DNA from: Acetobacter suratthaniensis
Lineage (GTDB): Bacteria; Pseudomonadota; Alphaproteobacteria; Acetobacterales; Acetobacteraceae
Length of the DNA: 64,000 nucleotides
NCBI RefSeq assembly: GCF_017377745.1
Contig: NZ_JAFVMG010000006.1
Span: 62,001 to 126,000 of the forward strand
Direction of reading: 5' to 3'
Positions 29,691 through 38,272 of this stretch are shown here, piece after piece (the first letter of the stretch is position 1; each line of letters starts with the position of its first letter). The notes under the pieces were generated by a model. It saw nothing but the letters and a program-made list of their open reading frames with translations, was not told the DNA's origin and did not search any database. Position numbers and translations under genes: made by a program.

Positions 29691-30482
29691 ATGTCTCTTA
29701 AACGCCAGAATGCGATCATGCAGGCCGTACGGGCCAGAGGCAGCTGCAGCATTACCGATCTGGCGACAGAACTCGATGTGTCCACGGAAACCATCCGTCG
29801 CAATATACCCCCATTGCTGGCAATGGGGGTGTTGACCCGCTTCCACGGCGGCGTGATGGTGCCAGAAGGGCGGGAAGAACCGCCTTTCCAGCGGCGCATG
29901 CATATCAATTACATGGCTAAAAAAGCTGTCGCTGAAACTGTGCGAGCGCATATCCGTGATGGTGATAGCCTCATTCTGGATAATGGCACCACCTCGGCTT
30001 ATGTGGCTGAGGCTCTTCTGAATCATTCCAGCCTGACCGTTATTACGCATTCCGTGCAGATTGCCTACAGACTGTCTGCCCGTAACGGCAACCGCGTTTT
30101 TATGGCGGGTGGCGAGCTATCGGGAGAAGATGGCACGGCCAATGGCCCTTCGGTTATCAGCTTTATTCAACAGTTTCAGGTGCGTTACGCTATTCTGTCA
30201 GTCGCCGGGATCAGCCTGGATGGGGAGTTTGGCAACTTCCATCTCTTCGAGGCTGATTTTGCACAGGCCGCCTTGCAGCAGGCGCAGGAGACATGGATTA
30301 TTGCGGATGAGAGCAAGTTCCGGCGCGAAGCACCGGTAAAAGTCTGCCAGCTTGGCGCTGTCGATGCGATCGTAACCAGCGCCCCGCCCCCTGCACCGTT
30401 TGCAACGCGTTGTGCGGAGGAAGGGGTTAAAATACTCCTGCCAGAGACAGGCAGGAGCACAAACTCCGCAAAAGATGACTAA
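29691..30482 (+). CDS. DeoR/GlpR-family transcriptional regulator
   Basis: The 263-residue regulator has an N-terminal DeoR helix-turn-helix (SITDLATELDVSTETIRRN, residues about 18-36) and a C-terminal DeoRC sugar-phosphate sensor domain (DGDSLILDNGTTSAYVAEAL). The usual RRD after the recognition helix is RRN here. ATG 29691 follows AAGG. It converges with hisN, with eleven bases between the stops. Its targets cannot be inferred; DeoR proteins usually respond to phosphorylated sugars or polyols. Confidence 0.85.
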   Translation: MSLKRQNAIMQAVRARGSCSITDLATELDVSTETIRRNIPPLLAMGVLTRFHGGVMVPEGREEPPFQRRMHINYMAKKAVAETVRAHIRDGDSLILDNGTTSAYVAEALLNHSSLTVITHSVQIAYRLSARNGNRVFMAGGELSGEDGTANGPSVISFIQQFQVRYAILSVAGISLDGEFGNFHLFEADFAQAALQQAQETWIIADESKFRREAPVKVCQLGAVDAIVTSAPPPAPFATRCAEEGVKILLPETGRSTNSAKDD

Positions 30483-30493
30483 ACCGGAAAGCC

Positions 30494-31279
30494 TTACGCG
30501 TTAAGAATTTCGAGTGCGCGGGCATGCAAGGCTGGCGTGGCAGCTGCAACGACCTTACCCGTCGAGTTCAGGCCCAAAGGCTGGCCTTGCCAGTCAGTAA
30601 TAATTCCGCCTGCATTCTGCACGACCGGCACCAGAGCCAGATAGTCATACGGCTGGAGCGAGGCTTCAACCACCAGATCGCAAAAGCCCGAGGCCAGAAG
30701 TCCATAAATATAGCAGTCGCCGCCATAGCGCCTGACTGCGGCCTGTCGGCTTAATGTATTATAGCGCTCAAGGTCGGAAGCCGAAAAACAGTCCGGTGAG
30801 GTTGTGTAAACCCGTGCCGCTTCAAGAGACTGGCATGTGCTGACAGACACGCTCTGTTCCTGACCATCCTGCGTAAACAGGGTTTTGCCTGAATAAGCAC
30901 TCCATCGCTCTCCGGTTGCGGGAATTTCAATCACACCCAAAGTGGGCAGTCGGTCACGGGTAAAGGCAACCAGAGCGCCAAAAAGTGGAAAACCGGTCAT
31001 GAAGCTTTTGGTGCCGTCAATCGGATCAAGCGCCCACAGATTGCGACTGTCGCCGCTCAGGCCCTCTTCCTCACCCAAAATGGCGTGTTCGGGAAAACGC
31101 TGGCGCAGAATATCGCGCAATGCCGCTTCTATTGCCTTATCGGCCACGGTAACCGGGCTATCATCCGCCTTACGGTCATAAGCCGTAACCTGACGAAAAT
31201 GGCGTCGTGCCAGCACACGGGCTGTATCCGCCAGTTCCACAGCGCAGGAAGCAATGCTGGCAATATCCGGTTGTGTCAT
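30494..31279 (-). CDS. hisN: Histidinol-phosphatase, inositol monophosphatase family
   Basis: The roughly 261-residue Mg-dependent phosphatase has GEEEGLSG, the metal-binding LDPIDGTKSF and the HisN-type C-terminal motif QPYDYLALVPVVQNAGG in place of the WDxAAG of true inositol monophosphatases. HisN removes phosphate from L-histidinol phosphate in histidine biosynthesis. ATG 31279 is chosen; a GTG three codons upstream is also possible. A generic inositol-phosphatase role cannot be fully excluded. It diverges from the rRNA methyltransferase gene. Confidence 0.8.
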   Translation of the reverse strand: MTQPDIASIASCAVELADTARVLARRHFRQVTAYDRKADDSPVTVADKAIEAALRDILRQRFPEHAILGEEEGLSGDSRNLWALDPIDGTKSFMTGFPLFGALVAFTRDRLPTLGVIEIPATGERWSAYSGKTLFTQDGQEQSVSVSTCQSLEAARVYTTSPDCFSASDLERYNTLSRQAAVRRYGGDCYIYGLLASGFCDLVVEASLQPYDYLALVPVVQNAGGIITDWQGQPLGLNSTGKVVAAATPALHARALEILNA

Positions 31280-31455
31280 GATCTGCACTTTACCTGCTGT
31301 TTGTCATGCGATGTTGCGCCACTAAAGCCACATAAAAACAATAAATACAACAAAAAACGAGGCTATGTGTTGCTTTCATTCTTTTGAATGTATGGTGTCA
31401 TGCTAGCGTGATGGAAAAGAATTGCCGTTTCCTCTGCTTCCTGCCATGCAGGCGC

Positions 31456-32595
31456 ATGACGACGCACCCACCCGCTTCAGAAACCAAGCATGAAGACTTT
31501 GAAATCTTTTTGGCGACCGCGCCGGGTTTTGAAGAAACACTCTGTGATGAGGTTCGCCTCAAAGGCTTCAAGCGGCCTAAAACGGTCCCCGGTGGCGTTG
31601 TCCTGCGCGGTGGCTGGCCTGAAGTCTGGCGTGCAAATTTATGGATACGCGGAGCCAGCCGGGTTCTGGCACGGATAGAGACATTCCGGGTCGTCCATCT
31701 TGCTCAGCTTGATCATCTGGCGCGCCGCGTGCCGTGGGCTACCGTATTACGGCCTGATGTGCCATTTCGTGTTGAAGCCCATTGCGCAGCATCACGTATC
31801 TACCATGCTGGCGCAGCAGCCGAGCGGATCAGCCGCGCGATTAGCGAAACACTGGGCGCACCGTGTCAGCCGGATGCGGCGGTGGTTGTCCGTGCTCGCA
31901 TTGAGCGTGATGAGTGCACCCTGAGCATTGATACATCCGGCGTACTACTGCACCGCAGAGGCTATAAACAGGCGGTCAACCGTGCGCCGTTACGCGAGAC
32001 AATGGCAGCTCTTTTTCTGCGCCAGTGCGGTTATGATGGTACGGAGCCTGTTGTTGACCCCATGTGCGGATCAGGCACATTCATCATAGAAGCGGCGGAA
32101 ATTGCGGCCCGGCTCAATCCGGGACGGGGGCGGAAATTCGCGTTTGAAGAACTGGCGACCTTTGACGCGCAGGCGTGGGAACGTATGCGCAGTGTCAACA
32201 GCCAGCGCGTCCCTTCTGTCCGGTTTCATGGCAGCGACCGGGATGCGGGGGCCACAGCCATGAGCATAGCGAATGCAACGCGCGCAGGCGTGGAGGCATA
32301 TGTTACTTTTGAAACTGCCCCGATCAGCGCTCTTACGCCCCCCGAAGGCCCCAAGGGGTTGGTCATCTGCAATCCGCCTTATGGCGCACGGCTGGGTGAC
32401 CCGCGTAGTCTGGTGCCCCTGTACCGCGCTTTCGGGCAGGTATTGCGCGAGCGCTTTAGTGGCTGGCGCGCCGCCTTCGTAACCAGCGCGCCTGATCTGG
32501 CGCGAGAAACCGGATTACCGTTCCTGCCTATGCGAGCACCGGTGCCTCATGGTGGGCTGCGGGTCTCTCTGTTTCAGACTGCACCGCTCCCATAA
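31456..32595 (+). CDS. THUMP-domain class I methyltransferase, RlmL-like (23S rRNA m2G)
   Basis: The roughly 379-residue RNA methyltransferase begins with a ferredoxin-like/THUMP region (FLATAPGFEETLCDEVRLKG). The Rossmann domain carries the SAM motif DPMCGSGTFIIEA and the catalytic NPPYGARLGD, typical of N2-guanine methylation. It matches the N-terminal half of E. coli RlmL, which modifies G2445 of 23S rRNA, without the C-terminal RlmK half. The start is placed at ATG 31456 just before the conserved region; in-frame upstream ATGs exist at 31384 and 31411. A terminator-like hairpin follows. Confidence 0.85.
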   Translation: MTTHPPASETKHEDFEIFLATAPGFEETLCDEVRLKGFKRPKTVPGGVVLRGGWPEVWRANLWIRGASRVLARIETFRVVHLAQLDHLARRVPWATVLRPDVPFRVEAHCAASRIYHAGAAAERISRAISETLGAPCQPDAAVVVRARIERDECTLSIDTSGVLLHRRGYKQAVNRAPLRETMAALFLRQCGYDGTEPVVDPMCGSGTFIIEAAEIAARLNPGRGRKFAFEELATFDAQAWERMRSVNSQRVPSVRFHGSDRDAGATAMSIANATRAGVEAYVTFETAPISALTPPEGPKGLVICNPPYGARLGDPRSLVPLYRAFGQVLRERFSGWRAAFVTSAPDLARETGLPFLPMRAPVPHGGLRVSLFQTAPLP

Positions 32596-32606
32596 ATCCA
32601 TTGCGG

Positions 32607-32644
32607 CCCTGCCTACCACGCAAGGTCAGGCAGGGGGCTTTTTG
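32607..32644 (+). terminator. Candidate rho-independent terminator after the RlmL-like gene
   Basis: CCCTGCCT (32607-32614) can pair with AGGCAGGG (32628-32635), an eight-pair GC-rich stem with a 13-base loop. GGCTTTTTG follows, giving a five-T tract. It begins 11 bases after the methyltransferase stop and overlaps the end of the convergent NUDIX-type gene. Confidence 0.55.
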
Positions 32645-33560
32645 CGCCAGCAAGATAGCAATTATCTTGTGCTCCACGACCTGCCACATATAACCGTGCA
32701 GGTCGACCAGAGCCGGAACTGTCCATCTGTTCGGTTTCTTCCAACAGGCCCTGCTGCAACACCAGTCGCCGGAAATTCTGTTTGTGCATAGGCCGACCGG
32801 CCAGTGCTTCCATGGCCTGCTGCAGATGCAAAAGCGTGAAATGCGAAGCCAGCAGATCAAATACGATCGGCGTATAGCGTATTTTGGCGCGAAGGCGCGA
32901 AAGAGCCGTGGCCAGAACATGCCGGTAATCATACTGCATGGGCTGTCCGGTGGTGCATGCCGGTTCACTCTGCGGGCAGGATTCCTGTAGCAGGCCAGCT
33001 TCCCACAGCAACTCATAGCGAGACAGGGCGAGTTCATCATTCCAGCTATGGCCCGCAAGCCCGAATGTAATCGCACAACGCTGTTGTCGTGCGACATCCT
33101 GCCCGGCCCAGTCTTTCAGGGCCAGTAAAACCGGAGCAAGCCTTGCCGCATGATCGGGGTTTCTACGATCCTCCCATGGAAAATACGCATAAAACGACAC
33201 AAGCGGGTTTGTGGGTTTTGTGTCCTGATCGAACAAAACCGGCGCGAAGGGGAGGCTTTTGACCTCGGCACTTTTGGCGTTTGGGGGTAGGCAGGTCATA
33301 TAGGAAATCCGCACCCTGCGGTGGCCGTTTCCTGTATGGGTATCAGCAAAGGTATAAAGCTGCTCTGTATGACCGGGCCTGATCCCGGTTTGCTGGCGCA
33401 CCCATTCCCGCAGGCTCTTCTGGAGCGAGTGCTGTCCAGACATCAATGGGCCTGATGGCAGGATAGCCCCACGATTCAGGGTGAGAACCTGCGGATCACC
33501 GCGTTCCAGGCAGACCAGAACGGCAACCAGTTCTGTTTCGCAAAGGGCCGGAGCCTGCAT
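32613..33560 (-). CDS. NUDIX-fold transcriptional regulator of NAD synthesis (NrtR/NadQ-like)
   Basis: The 315-residue protein has an N-terminal NUDIX-like domain and a C-terminal winged helix (RYTPIVFDLLASHFTLLHLQQAMEALAGR then KQNFRRLVL and GRPARLY), the arrangement of NrtR-type NAD regulators. The NUDIX box is degenerate: the expected REUXEE reads REWVRQQ, so hydrolase activity is probably lost and the domain likely senses a nucleotide. It follows nadA-nadC on the same strand, 85 bases after nadC, and probably represses that operon. Confidence 0.78.
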   Translation of the reverse strand: MQAPALCETELVAVLVCLERGDPQVLTLNRGAILPSGPLMSGQHSLQKSLREWVRQQTGIRPGHTEQLYTFADTHTGNGHRRVRISYMTCLPPNAKSAEVKSLPFAPVLFDQDTKPTNPLVSFYAYFPWEDRRNPDHAARLAPVLLALKDWAGQDVARQQRCAITFGLAGHSWNDELALSRYELLWEAGLLQESCPQSEPACTTGQPMQYDYRHVLATALSRLRAKIRYTPIVFDLLASHFTLLHLQQAMEALAGRPMHKQNFRRLVLQQGLLEETEQMDSSGSGRPARLYVAGRGAQDNCYLAGAKSPLPDLAW

Positions 33561-33645
33561 GTGGGTGCGTTTTCCCCTTAACGATACCGATCAAAGGTTC
33601 GTGTAGCAGCCAGCGGGGCATATGCAAGGGTAAAAACAGAAAAGT

Positions 33646-34500
33646 TCAGTCTATATCCAGACCAATATCGAGCGCTTTCACGCTGTGCGTAAGCCACCCG
33701 AGAGACAGGATATCAACCCCTGTTGCTGCAATTTGTGCGGCATTGGTTGGGGTGATCCCGCCGGATGCCTCGGCAATGGCGCGGCCACCTATCATCTCCA
33801 CCGCCGTGCGGAGTGTGGCGGGAGGCATATTGTCCAGCAAATAGGCATCCGCTATCGCGCAGGTTAGGGCTGCTTCAAGCTGGGCCAATGTATCGACTTC
33901 CAGCTCTATGCTGACCAGATGGCCAGCATGCGACCGGGCGGCTTGCAGGGCATGAACCACATCTCCCCCGGCAAGGGCAAGATGATTATCCTTGATAAGG
34001 ATTGCATCATCCAGCCGGAAACGATGGTTGGAACCGCCACCCGCCCGCACCGCGTATTTCTGCACGGCCCGCAAACCCGGCAGGGTTTTGCGTGTACAGC
34101 ATACGCGGGCCTTTGTACCCTCAACCGCTTTGACAACCTGAGCCGTCGTGCTGGCAATGCCACTCAGATGCGAGAGCAGGTTCAACGCCGTGCGTTCGCC
34201 CGCCAGCACGGTTTCAGCCCCGGCGCTGATGGTTGCCAACACATCGCCGGGTTTTACAGACGCGCCATCCTGCATATGGGGCGTAAACAGACTGTGCGGG
34301 TCGAGTTGGGCAAATGCCAGCCGCGCTCCTTCCAGCCCGGCCAGCACACCACTTTCACGCGCACGAAAAGTCGCTTGCAGGCTTTGTCCCGGCCGCAGCA
34401 GGCTCTGTGTCGTAATATCGCCCGCAGTCCCCAGATCTTCCAGCAGGGCCACGCGGATAATGCTTTCCCATAAGGGAAGGGGAAGAGGGGGGAGAAACAT
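33646..34500 (-). CDS. nadC: Nicotinate-nucleotide pyrophosphorylase (quinolinate phosphoribosyltransferase)
   Basis: NadC converts quinolinate and PRPP to nicotinate mononucleotide, CO2 and PPi in de novo NAD synthesis. The 284-residue product shows LLEDLGTAGDITT near the N-terminus, the phosphate/PRPP-binding CTRKTLPGLRAVQKYAVRAGGG, and HRFRLDDAILIKDNH. The product is complete and family-sized. It starts 26 bases after nadA on the same strand. Confidence 0.95.
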   Translation of the reverse strand: MFLPPLPLPLWESIIRVALLEDLGTAGDITTQSLLRPGQSLQATFRARESGVLAGLEGARLAFAQLDPHSLFTPHMQDGASVKPGDVLATISAGAETVLAGERTALNLLSHLSGIASTTAQVVKAVEGTKARVCCTRKTLPGLRAVQKYAVRAGGGSNHRFRLDDAILIKDNHLALAGGDVVHALQAARSHAGHLVSIELEVDTLAQLEAALTCAIADAYLLDNMPPATLRTAVEMIGGRAIAEASGGITPTNAAQIAATGVDILSLGWLTHSVKALDIGLDID

Positions 34501-34526
34501 GGCGGGGTATCCGTTTCGAAAGACTA

Positions 34527-35450
34527 TCAGACGGCAAGCATCCGTTCCACGGCACGCCGGGCGTTTGCTGCGATGTCCGGGGGAATGCTCACCTGTGTCT
34601 GCATTGTTTCAAGAGCACGGCGAATGGTTGCCAAGGTTATGCGCTTCATGTGGGCACACAGGTTGCATGGCCGCACAAACTCTGTTTCGGGAAATTCGAC
34701 CGAAAGATTGTCGCTCATGGAACATTCTGTCACCAGCAGGATTTTTTCCGGGTTATGCGCGCGGATATATTCCGACATCTGGGCTGTAGACCCGGCGCAA
34801 TCAGCCTCTGCCAGAACCGCAGGCGGACATTCAGGATGCGCCATGACCGTCACGCCGGGATGCACTCTGCGATACTGCCGGATTTCCTGCGGAGTAAAGC
34901 GCTCATGCACCTCGCAATGAGCGGGCCATGTGATCATTTCTATCCCGGTTTCGGCTTCGATATTGCGGGCCAGAAACTCATCCGGGATCATGATAACGCG
35001 CGGAACACCAAGGCTTTCCACAACCCTTTTGGCATTGCCGGAGGTACAGCAGATATCGCTTTGCGCCTTCACGGCGGCCGAACTATTGACGTAGGTGACA
35101 ACTGGCACACCGGGGTTTGCCTGCTTTAACGCCAGCACATCGGCTTCGGTAATGCCTTCAGCCAGCGAGCACCCGGCTGCGGCATCTGGGATCAGCACGG
35201 TTTTTTCCGGGTTCAGCAGCTTGGCGGTTTCCGCCATAAAATGGACACCGGCAATGACAATGACATCGGCCTCAACATCCTGTGCGGCGCGGGCCAGTGC
35301 CAGACTGTCTCCGCGAATATCCGCCACACAATGAAAGATTTCCGGTGTCTGGTAATTATGCGCCAGAATTACCGCGTTATGCTGCTGTTTGAGGCGCAGG
35401 ATCGCCTCAATATCGTCAGCGTAAAGCTGTTCCCATTGATCTCGGCGCAT
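34527..35450 (-). CDS. nadA: Quinolinate synthase (4Fe-4S)
   Basis: NadA condenses iminoaspartate with dihydroxyacetone phosphate to quinolinate using an oxygen-sensitive 4Fe-4S cluster. Diagnostic segments are AVILAHNYQTPEI, AGVHFMAETAKLLNPEK, CCTSGNA, a CPP Cys and EFVRPCNLCAHMKRITL, which supply the cluster cysteines. I chose ATG 35450 (MRRDQWEQL), giving 307 residues. The frame stays open to 35585, and a GTG near 35507 would add about 19 residues. No nadB (aspartate oxidase) is in the window. A dyad lies upstream at 35535. Confidence 0.93.
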   Translation of the reverse strand: MRRDQWEQLYADDIEAILRLKQQHNAVILAHNYQTPEIFHCVADIRGDSLALARAAQDVEADVIVIAGVHFMAETAKLLNPEKTVLIPDAAAGCSLAEGITEADVLALKQANPGVPVVTYVNSSAAVKAQSDICCTSGNAKRVVESLGVPRVIMIPDEFLARNIEAETGIEMITWPAHCEVHERFTPQEIRQYRRVHPGVTVMAHPECPPAVLAEADCAGSTAQMSEYIRAHNPEKILLVTECSMSDNLSVEFPETEFVRPCNLCAHMKRITLATIRRALETMQTQVSIPPDIAANARRAVERMLAV

Positions 35451-35534
35451 GATGCGCGAAACCGGGCCGTACAGGGCATCACGGTTGCCGGAAAGGAGTG
35501 ATGTCACCACGGTGATCCTTGTCTGACCATATTG

Positions 35535-35545
35535 CTCAAGTTGAG
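35535..35545. promoter_or_regulatory. Palindrome upstream of nadA, candidate NAD-regulator operator
   Basis: CTCAAGTTGAG is a perfect 11-base palindrome about 85 bases upstream of the chosen nadA start. A wider pair, GTCTG (35521-35525) and CAGAC (35557-35561), surrounds it almost concentrically. Its place before nadA and the presence of a NUDIX-type regulator in the operon make it a plausible operator. No consensus was checked. Confidence 0.35.
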
Positions 35546-35625
35546 TATAACAGGGACAGACGAACCGCAACAGCTTTATGCACACATTCGCGTGGTTAGG
35601 TTTAGCGTGATGGTGGGTGAGTCAG

Positions 35626-36363
35626 CTACAGCGCGGCATCGTGCAGTTCATGCCGCTCGGAAGCGTGCCTGAGCATGGCAGGCAGGATTTGGCGCAGCCT
35701 GATGATACAGGGCAGGCGTTCATGTTTTTCGTAAGCGGCAGCATCGCGCCAGCGGCCCAGCAGGATGAAATTATCTGGGCGTCCACTGACATGAAAGAGA
35801 TCATAGGTTTCAGTCTGACGTCCTGCCCGCACGAGGGGAATGACATCATGGAATGCGGCAATAAAAGTCGTGCGCTCCTGCGGGCGAACCTGAAATCTGA
35901 TCACAAGTGTTTGTGCGACGTCCTCCTGCGCATCATCCGCAGGCCCTTTCGTATGGCTATCGTATGCAGGGATGTTGGGCACATCGGAGAGATGGAGACT
36001 GAGCGCTTCCCCTGAGAGTGTGCTTTGCTCAAGGGTGGCCAATGCCTGTTGTGCATCGGTTTTCATGAAATCAGCCAGATCAGGCAAGCTGTCCCAGCTT
36101 TCGAACAGATACAGTGTTGCAGGGCTTTCAGTATCCATAAAAACGCCAAAAGCCTGATTGCCGGGATGCGCGCGTGCAACACGTGCATTTTCCTTCATGA
36201 CAGGCAGGAACTCCGTCAGGGCTGGCGGTTTAACAGGTAGGACAGTGACGATTCTAACCGGCGCTGTTCTGGCGGCTGCATGTCCAAGGGCGGGTATTGC
36301 GGCCCATGCCGCCACACCGGCCAAAGCCTGACGACGTGTCATTACAGCAACAGGTCTGGGCAT
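35626..36363 (-). CDS. Exported protein with two antibiotic-biosynthesis-monooxygenase (ABM) domains
   Basis: The roughly 245-residue protein has a twin-arginine-like signal (TRRQALAGVAAWAAIPALGHA) followed by two dimeric alpha-beta-barrel/ABM repeats of about 100 residues. The first contains YLFESWDSLPDLADFM, the second ILLGRWRDAAAYEKHE. ABM domains form small oxygenase or heme-binding folds, but many have no known function. ATG 36363 follows GGAAGG at seven bases. It stands alone between nadA and the divergent cyd operon. The activity is unknown. Confidence 0.72.
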   Translation of the reverse strand: MPRPVAVMTRRQALAGVAAWAAIPALGHAAARTAPVRIVTVLPVKPPALTEFLPVMKENARVARAHPGNQAFGVFMDTESPATLYLFESWDSLPDLADFMKTDAQQALATLEQSTLSGEALSLHLSDVPNIPAYDSHTKGPADDAQEDVAQTLVIRFQVRPQERTTFIAAFHDVIPLVRAGRQTETYDLFHVSGRPDNFILLGRWRDAAAYEKHERLPCIIRLRQILPAMLRHASERHELHDAAL

Positions 36364-36466
36364 AAGGCGGCCTTCCAGCAAGCGGGCATACACAAATTAC
36401 GAGGCAACATAACCCGATGCCCGAATGCAGGGGAGGGGGAGTGATCCACCACGGGATGATTTTTGC

Positions 36467-36496
36467 TTGACCCCCAAATGTTTTCACACTTAAGTT
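36467..36496 (+). promoter_or_regulatory. Candidate sigma-70-type promoter of the cyd operon
   Basis: TTGACC (36467-36472) resembles a -35 box and TAAGTT (36491-36496) a weak -10 box, separated by 18 bases. The start point would fall about 30 bases before cydD. The -10 region overlaps the AGTTA/TAACT dyad listed separately. Confidence 0.35.
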
Positions 36497-36508
36497 AATA
36501 ACGTAACT
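36493..36508. promoter_or_regulatory. Inverted repeat over the putative cyd promoter
   Basis: AGTTA (36493-36497) and TAACT (36504-36508) form a five-base inverted repeat around six bases, overlapping the candidate -10 box. Short enough to be chance, but well placed for a regulator. Confidence 0.3.
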
Positions 36509-36513
36509 GGCAC

Positions 36514-36530
36514 TTACATTAGAAATGTAA
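36514..36530. promoter_or_regulatory. Perfect dyad TTACATT-N3-AATGTAA just before cydD
   Basis: A seven-base perfect inverted repeat with a three-base spacer ends two bases before the cydD start codon, where a ribosome binding site would normally be, and no clear one is present. It could be an operator for a dimeric redox or nitric-oxide regulator, or a translation-blocking element. I cannot assign the regulator. Confidence 0.45.
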
Positions 36531-36532
36531 TT

Positions 36533-38272
36533 ATGAGCAACGCAGGCAACACAGACACAAGCAAAGGGCAAGTGGCAGCACTCGCACGCAGGGCACGTGG
36601 CTGGCTGGCTGTGTCCGTAGGGTGCGGCGCGGTGTCTGCGGCTTGTCTGGTCGGACAGTTTGTCGCGCTGGCCCATATTGTGGACGACACGGTTTTCCAC
36701 GCCCGGACATTATGGGCCGAGCATACCCTGTTGATGGTGTTTCTGGTGTGCCTGCTCGGATATGTCGGCACGCGCTTTGCCTCTGATATGGCCGGAACAG
36801 AAGCCGGACTGCGGATTGTTGCCTCTGTTCGCACCGCATTGCTGCGGCACATTGCCAAAGCTGGCCCGGTCGCCAGCCTGCGTTTGCCTGCCGGTCAGAT
36901 TCTGAGTGTGCTGGATGATGGTGTTGAGGCTCTTGAGCCTTTTTTCGCCCGGTATGTGCCGAGTGCGGCCATGATGGTTGTTTTGCCTCTGCTGATTTTG
37001 GCAGTCGTGTGCGGCGTGGATGGCTGGAGCTTTGTTATTCTGGCCTGCACGGGACCATTGGTACCAGTTTGCATGGTATTTGTCGGCTACAGTGCGCAAA
37101 AAGCCATGGATCGGCAGTGGGGACACCTCAGCACGCTGGCTGGGAGCTTTCTTGATGCTTTGCGGGGACTGAAAACCCTGCGCCTGTTCGGCCGCACGGC
37201 AGGAAGTCTTGAAAGAATAGGCCAACTGGCGGACGCTCATAGGCAGGCTACACTGTCAGTAATGAAAATTGCGTTTCTGACATCGGCCTCACTGGAGTTT
37301 TTTGCCTCTCTCTCCATTGCTCTGGTTGCCGTTGTTTTCGGCAGTCGGCTGCTGGCTGGCACGGTCGATTTTCGCAGTGCGTTTCTGGTGTTGCTGCTGG
37401 CGCCTGAATATTTTGCTCCGTTACGTAACTTTTCCGCCAGCTACCATGCCCGGCAGAACGCAATGGCAGCTCTAGAACAGATTGCTACCGTGCAGGCCCT
37501 GCCTGAACTGGCTGTAGCACTTGATGCGAGACCTGCTGAACACCCGACTGCGCACATAGAAGTGGAGGAACTGGTCTGCGAACATCTGAGCGCTGCGTAC
37601 GAGGCTAATACGGTTGTGCTGCATGATGTGAACAGCACTTTCGCCCGCAGCCAGCTCAGCGCCCTGTCTGGTGTCAGCGGAGCAGGCAAAAGCACGCTCC
37701 TCTCGGTGCTGCTGGGCTTGCTGCCCCCTATGGCCGGGCGCTGTTACGCACGGGATGCCAAGGGGCAGCCTCTACCTCGTAGCGCTCTCAATGTTGCCTA
37801 CGTGCCACAACGGCCCCAGCTTGTTTACGGCACCATTGCGGATAACCTGTGTATGGGGCTGACAGATGTCGCCTTCGACACGCTATGTGAAGCAGCCCGC
37901 ATAGCCGATGCACTGGAGTTTATCGAAGCCCTGCCACAAGGCTTTCTGACTCTTGTGGGCGAACGGGGTTGTTGTCTGTCCAAGGGGCAGGTGCGGCGTC
38001 TGGCACTGGCGCGCGCACTACTGCGCAAGCCTGATGTGCTGGTGCTTGATGAACCCACAGCCGATCTGGACCCGGACAGCGCTCGCCGTATCACAGCCGC
38101 TATACGGCTCTGTGTGGCGGGGCGGATTGTCATTGTAGCCACCCACAAAGCCGATGTTCTGGCCTGCGCAGATCAGATTCTGGACATTGCACATGGGCGG
38201 GTTTCAGTGCGGAAGAAGCCCGAGGCTAAACGTGCTCCACACCTGAATGCAGGGGAGGTTTGCCCGGCATGA
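36533..38272 (+). CDS. cydD: Thiol-reductant ABC exporter, subunit CydD
   Basis: CydDC exports glutathione and cysteine to the periplasm and is needed to assemble cytochrome bd. The 579-residue half-transporter has six N-terminal helices and a C-terminal ATPase with Walker A SGVSGAGKST, signature LSKGQ (the usual second Gly is Lys) and Walker B VLVLDEPTADLD. ATG 36533 has no obvious ribosome binding site because a dyad occupies that position. Its stop overlaps the cydC start in ATGA, and cydAB follow, so all should form one operon. Confidence 0.92.
   Translation: MSNAGNTDTSKGQVAALARRARGWLAVSVGCGAVSAACLVGQFVALAHIVDDTVFHARTLWAEHTLLMVFLVCLLGYVGTRFASDMAGTEAGLRIVASVRTALLRHIAKAGPVASLRLPAGQILSVLDDGVEALEPFFARYVPSAAMMVVLPLLILAVVCGVDGWSFVILACTGPLVPVCMVFVGYSAQKAMDRQWGHLSTLAGSFLDALRGLKTLRLFGRTAGSLERIGQLADAHRQATLSVMKIAFLTSASLEFFASLSIALVAVVFGSRLLAGTVDFRSAFLVLLLAPEYFAPLRNFSASYHARQNAMAALEQIATVQALPELAVALDARPAEHPTAHIEVEELVCEHLSAAYEANTVVLHDVNSTFARSQLSALSGVSGAGKSTLLSVLLGLLPPMAGRCYARDAKGQPLPRSALNVAYVPQRPQLVYGTIADNLCMGLTDVAFDTLCEAARIADALEFIEALPQGFLTLVGERGCCLSKGQVRRLALARALLRKPDVLVLDEPTADLDPDSARRITAAIRLCVAGRIVIVATHKADVLACADQILDIAHGRVSVRKKPEAKRAPHLNAGEVCPA

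Noticed and set aside
30435-30457. CTCCTGCC/GGCAGGAG hairpin
   Set aside because: An eight-base stem inside the last codons of the DeoR gene, without a following T tract; not supported as a terminator.
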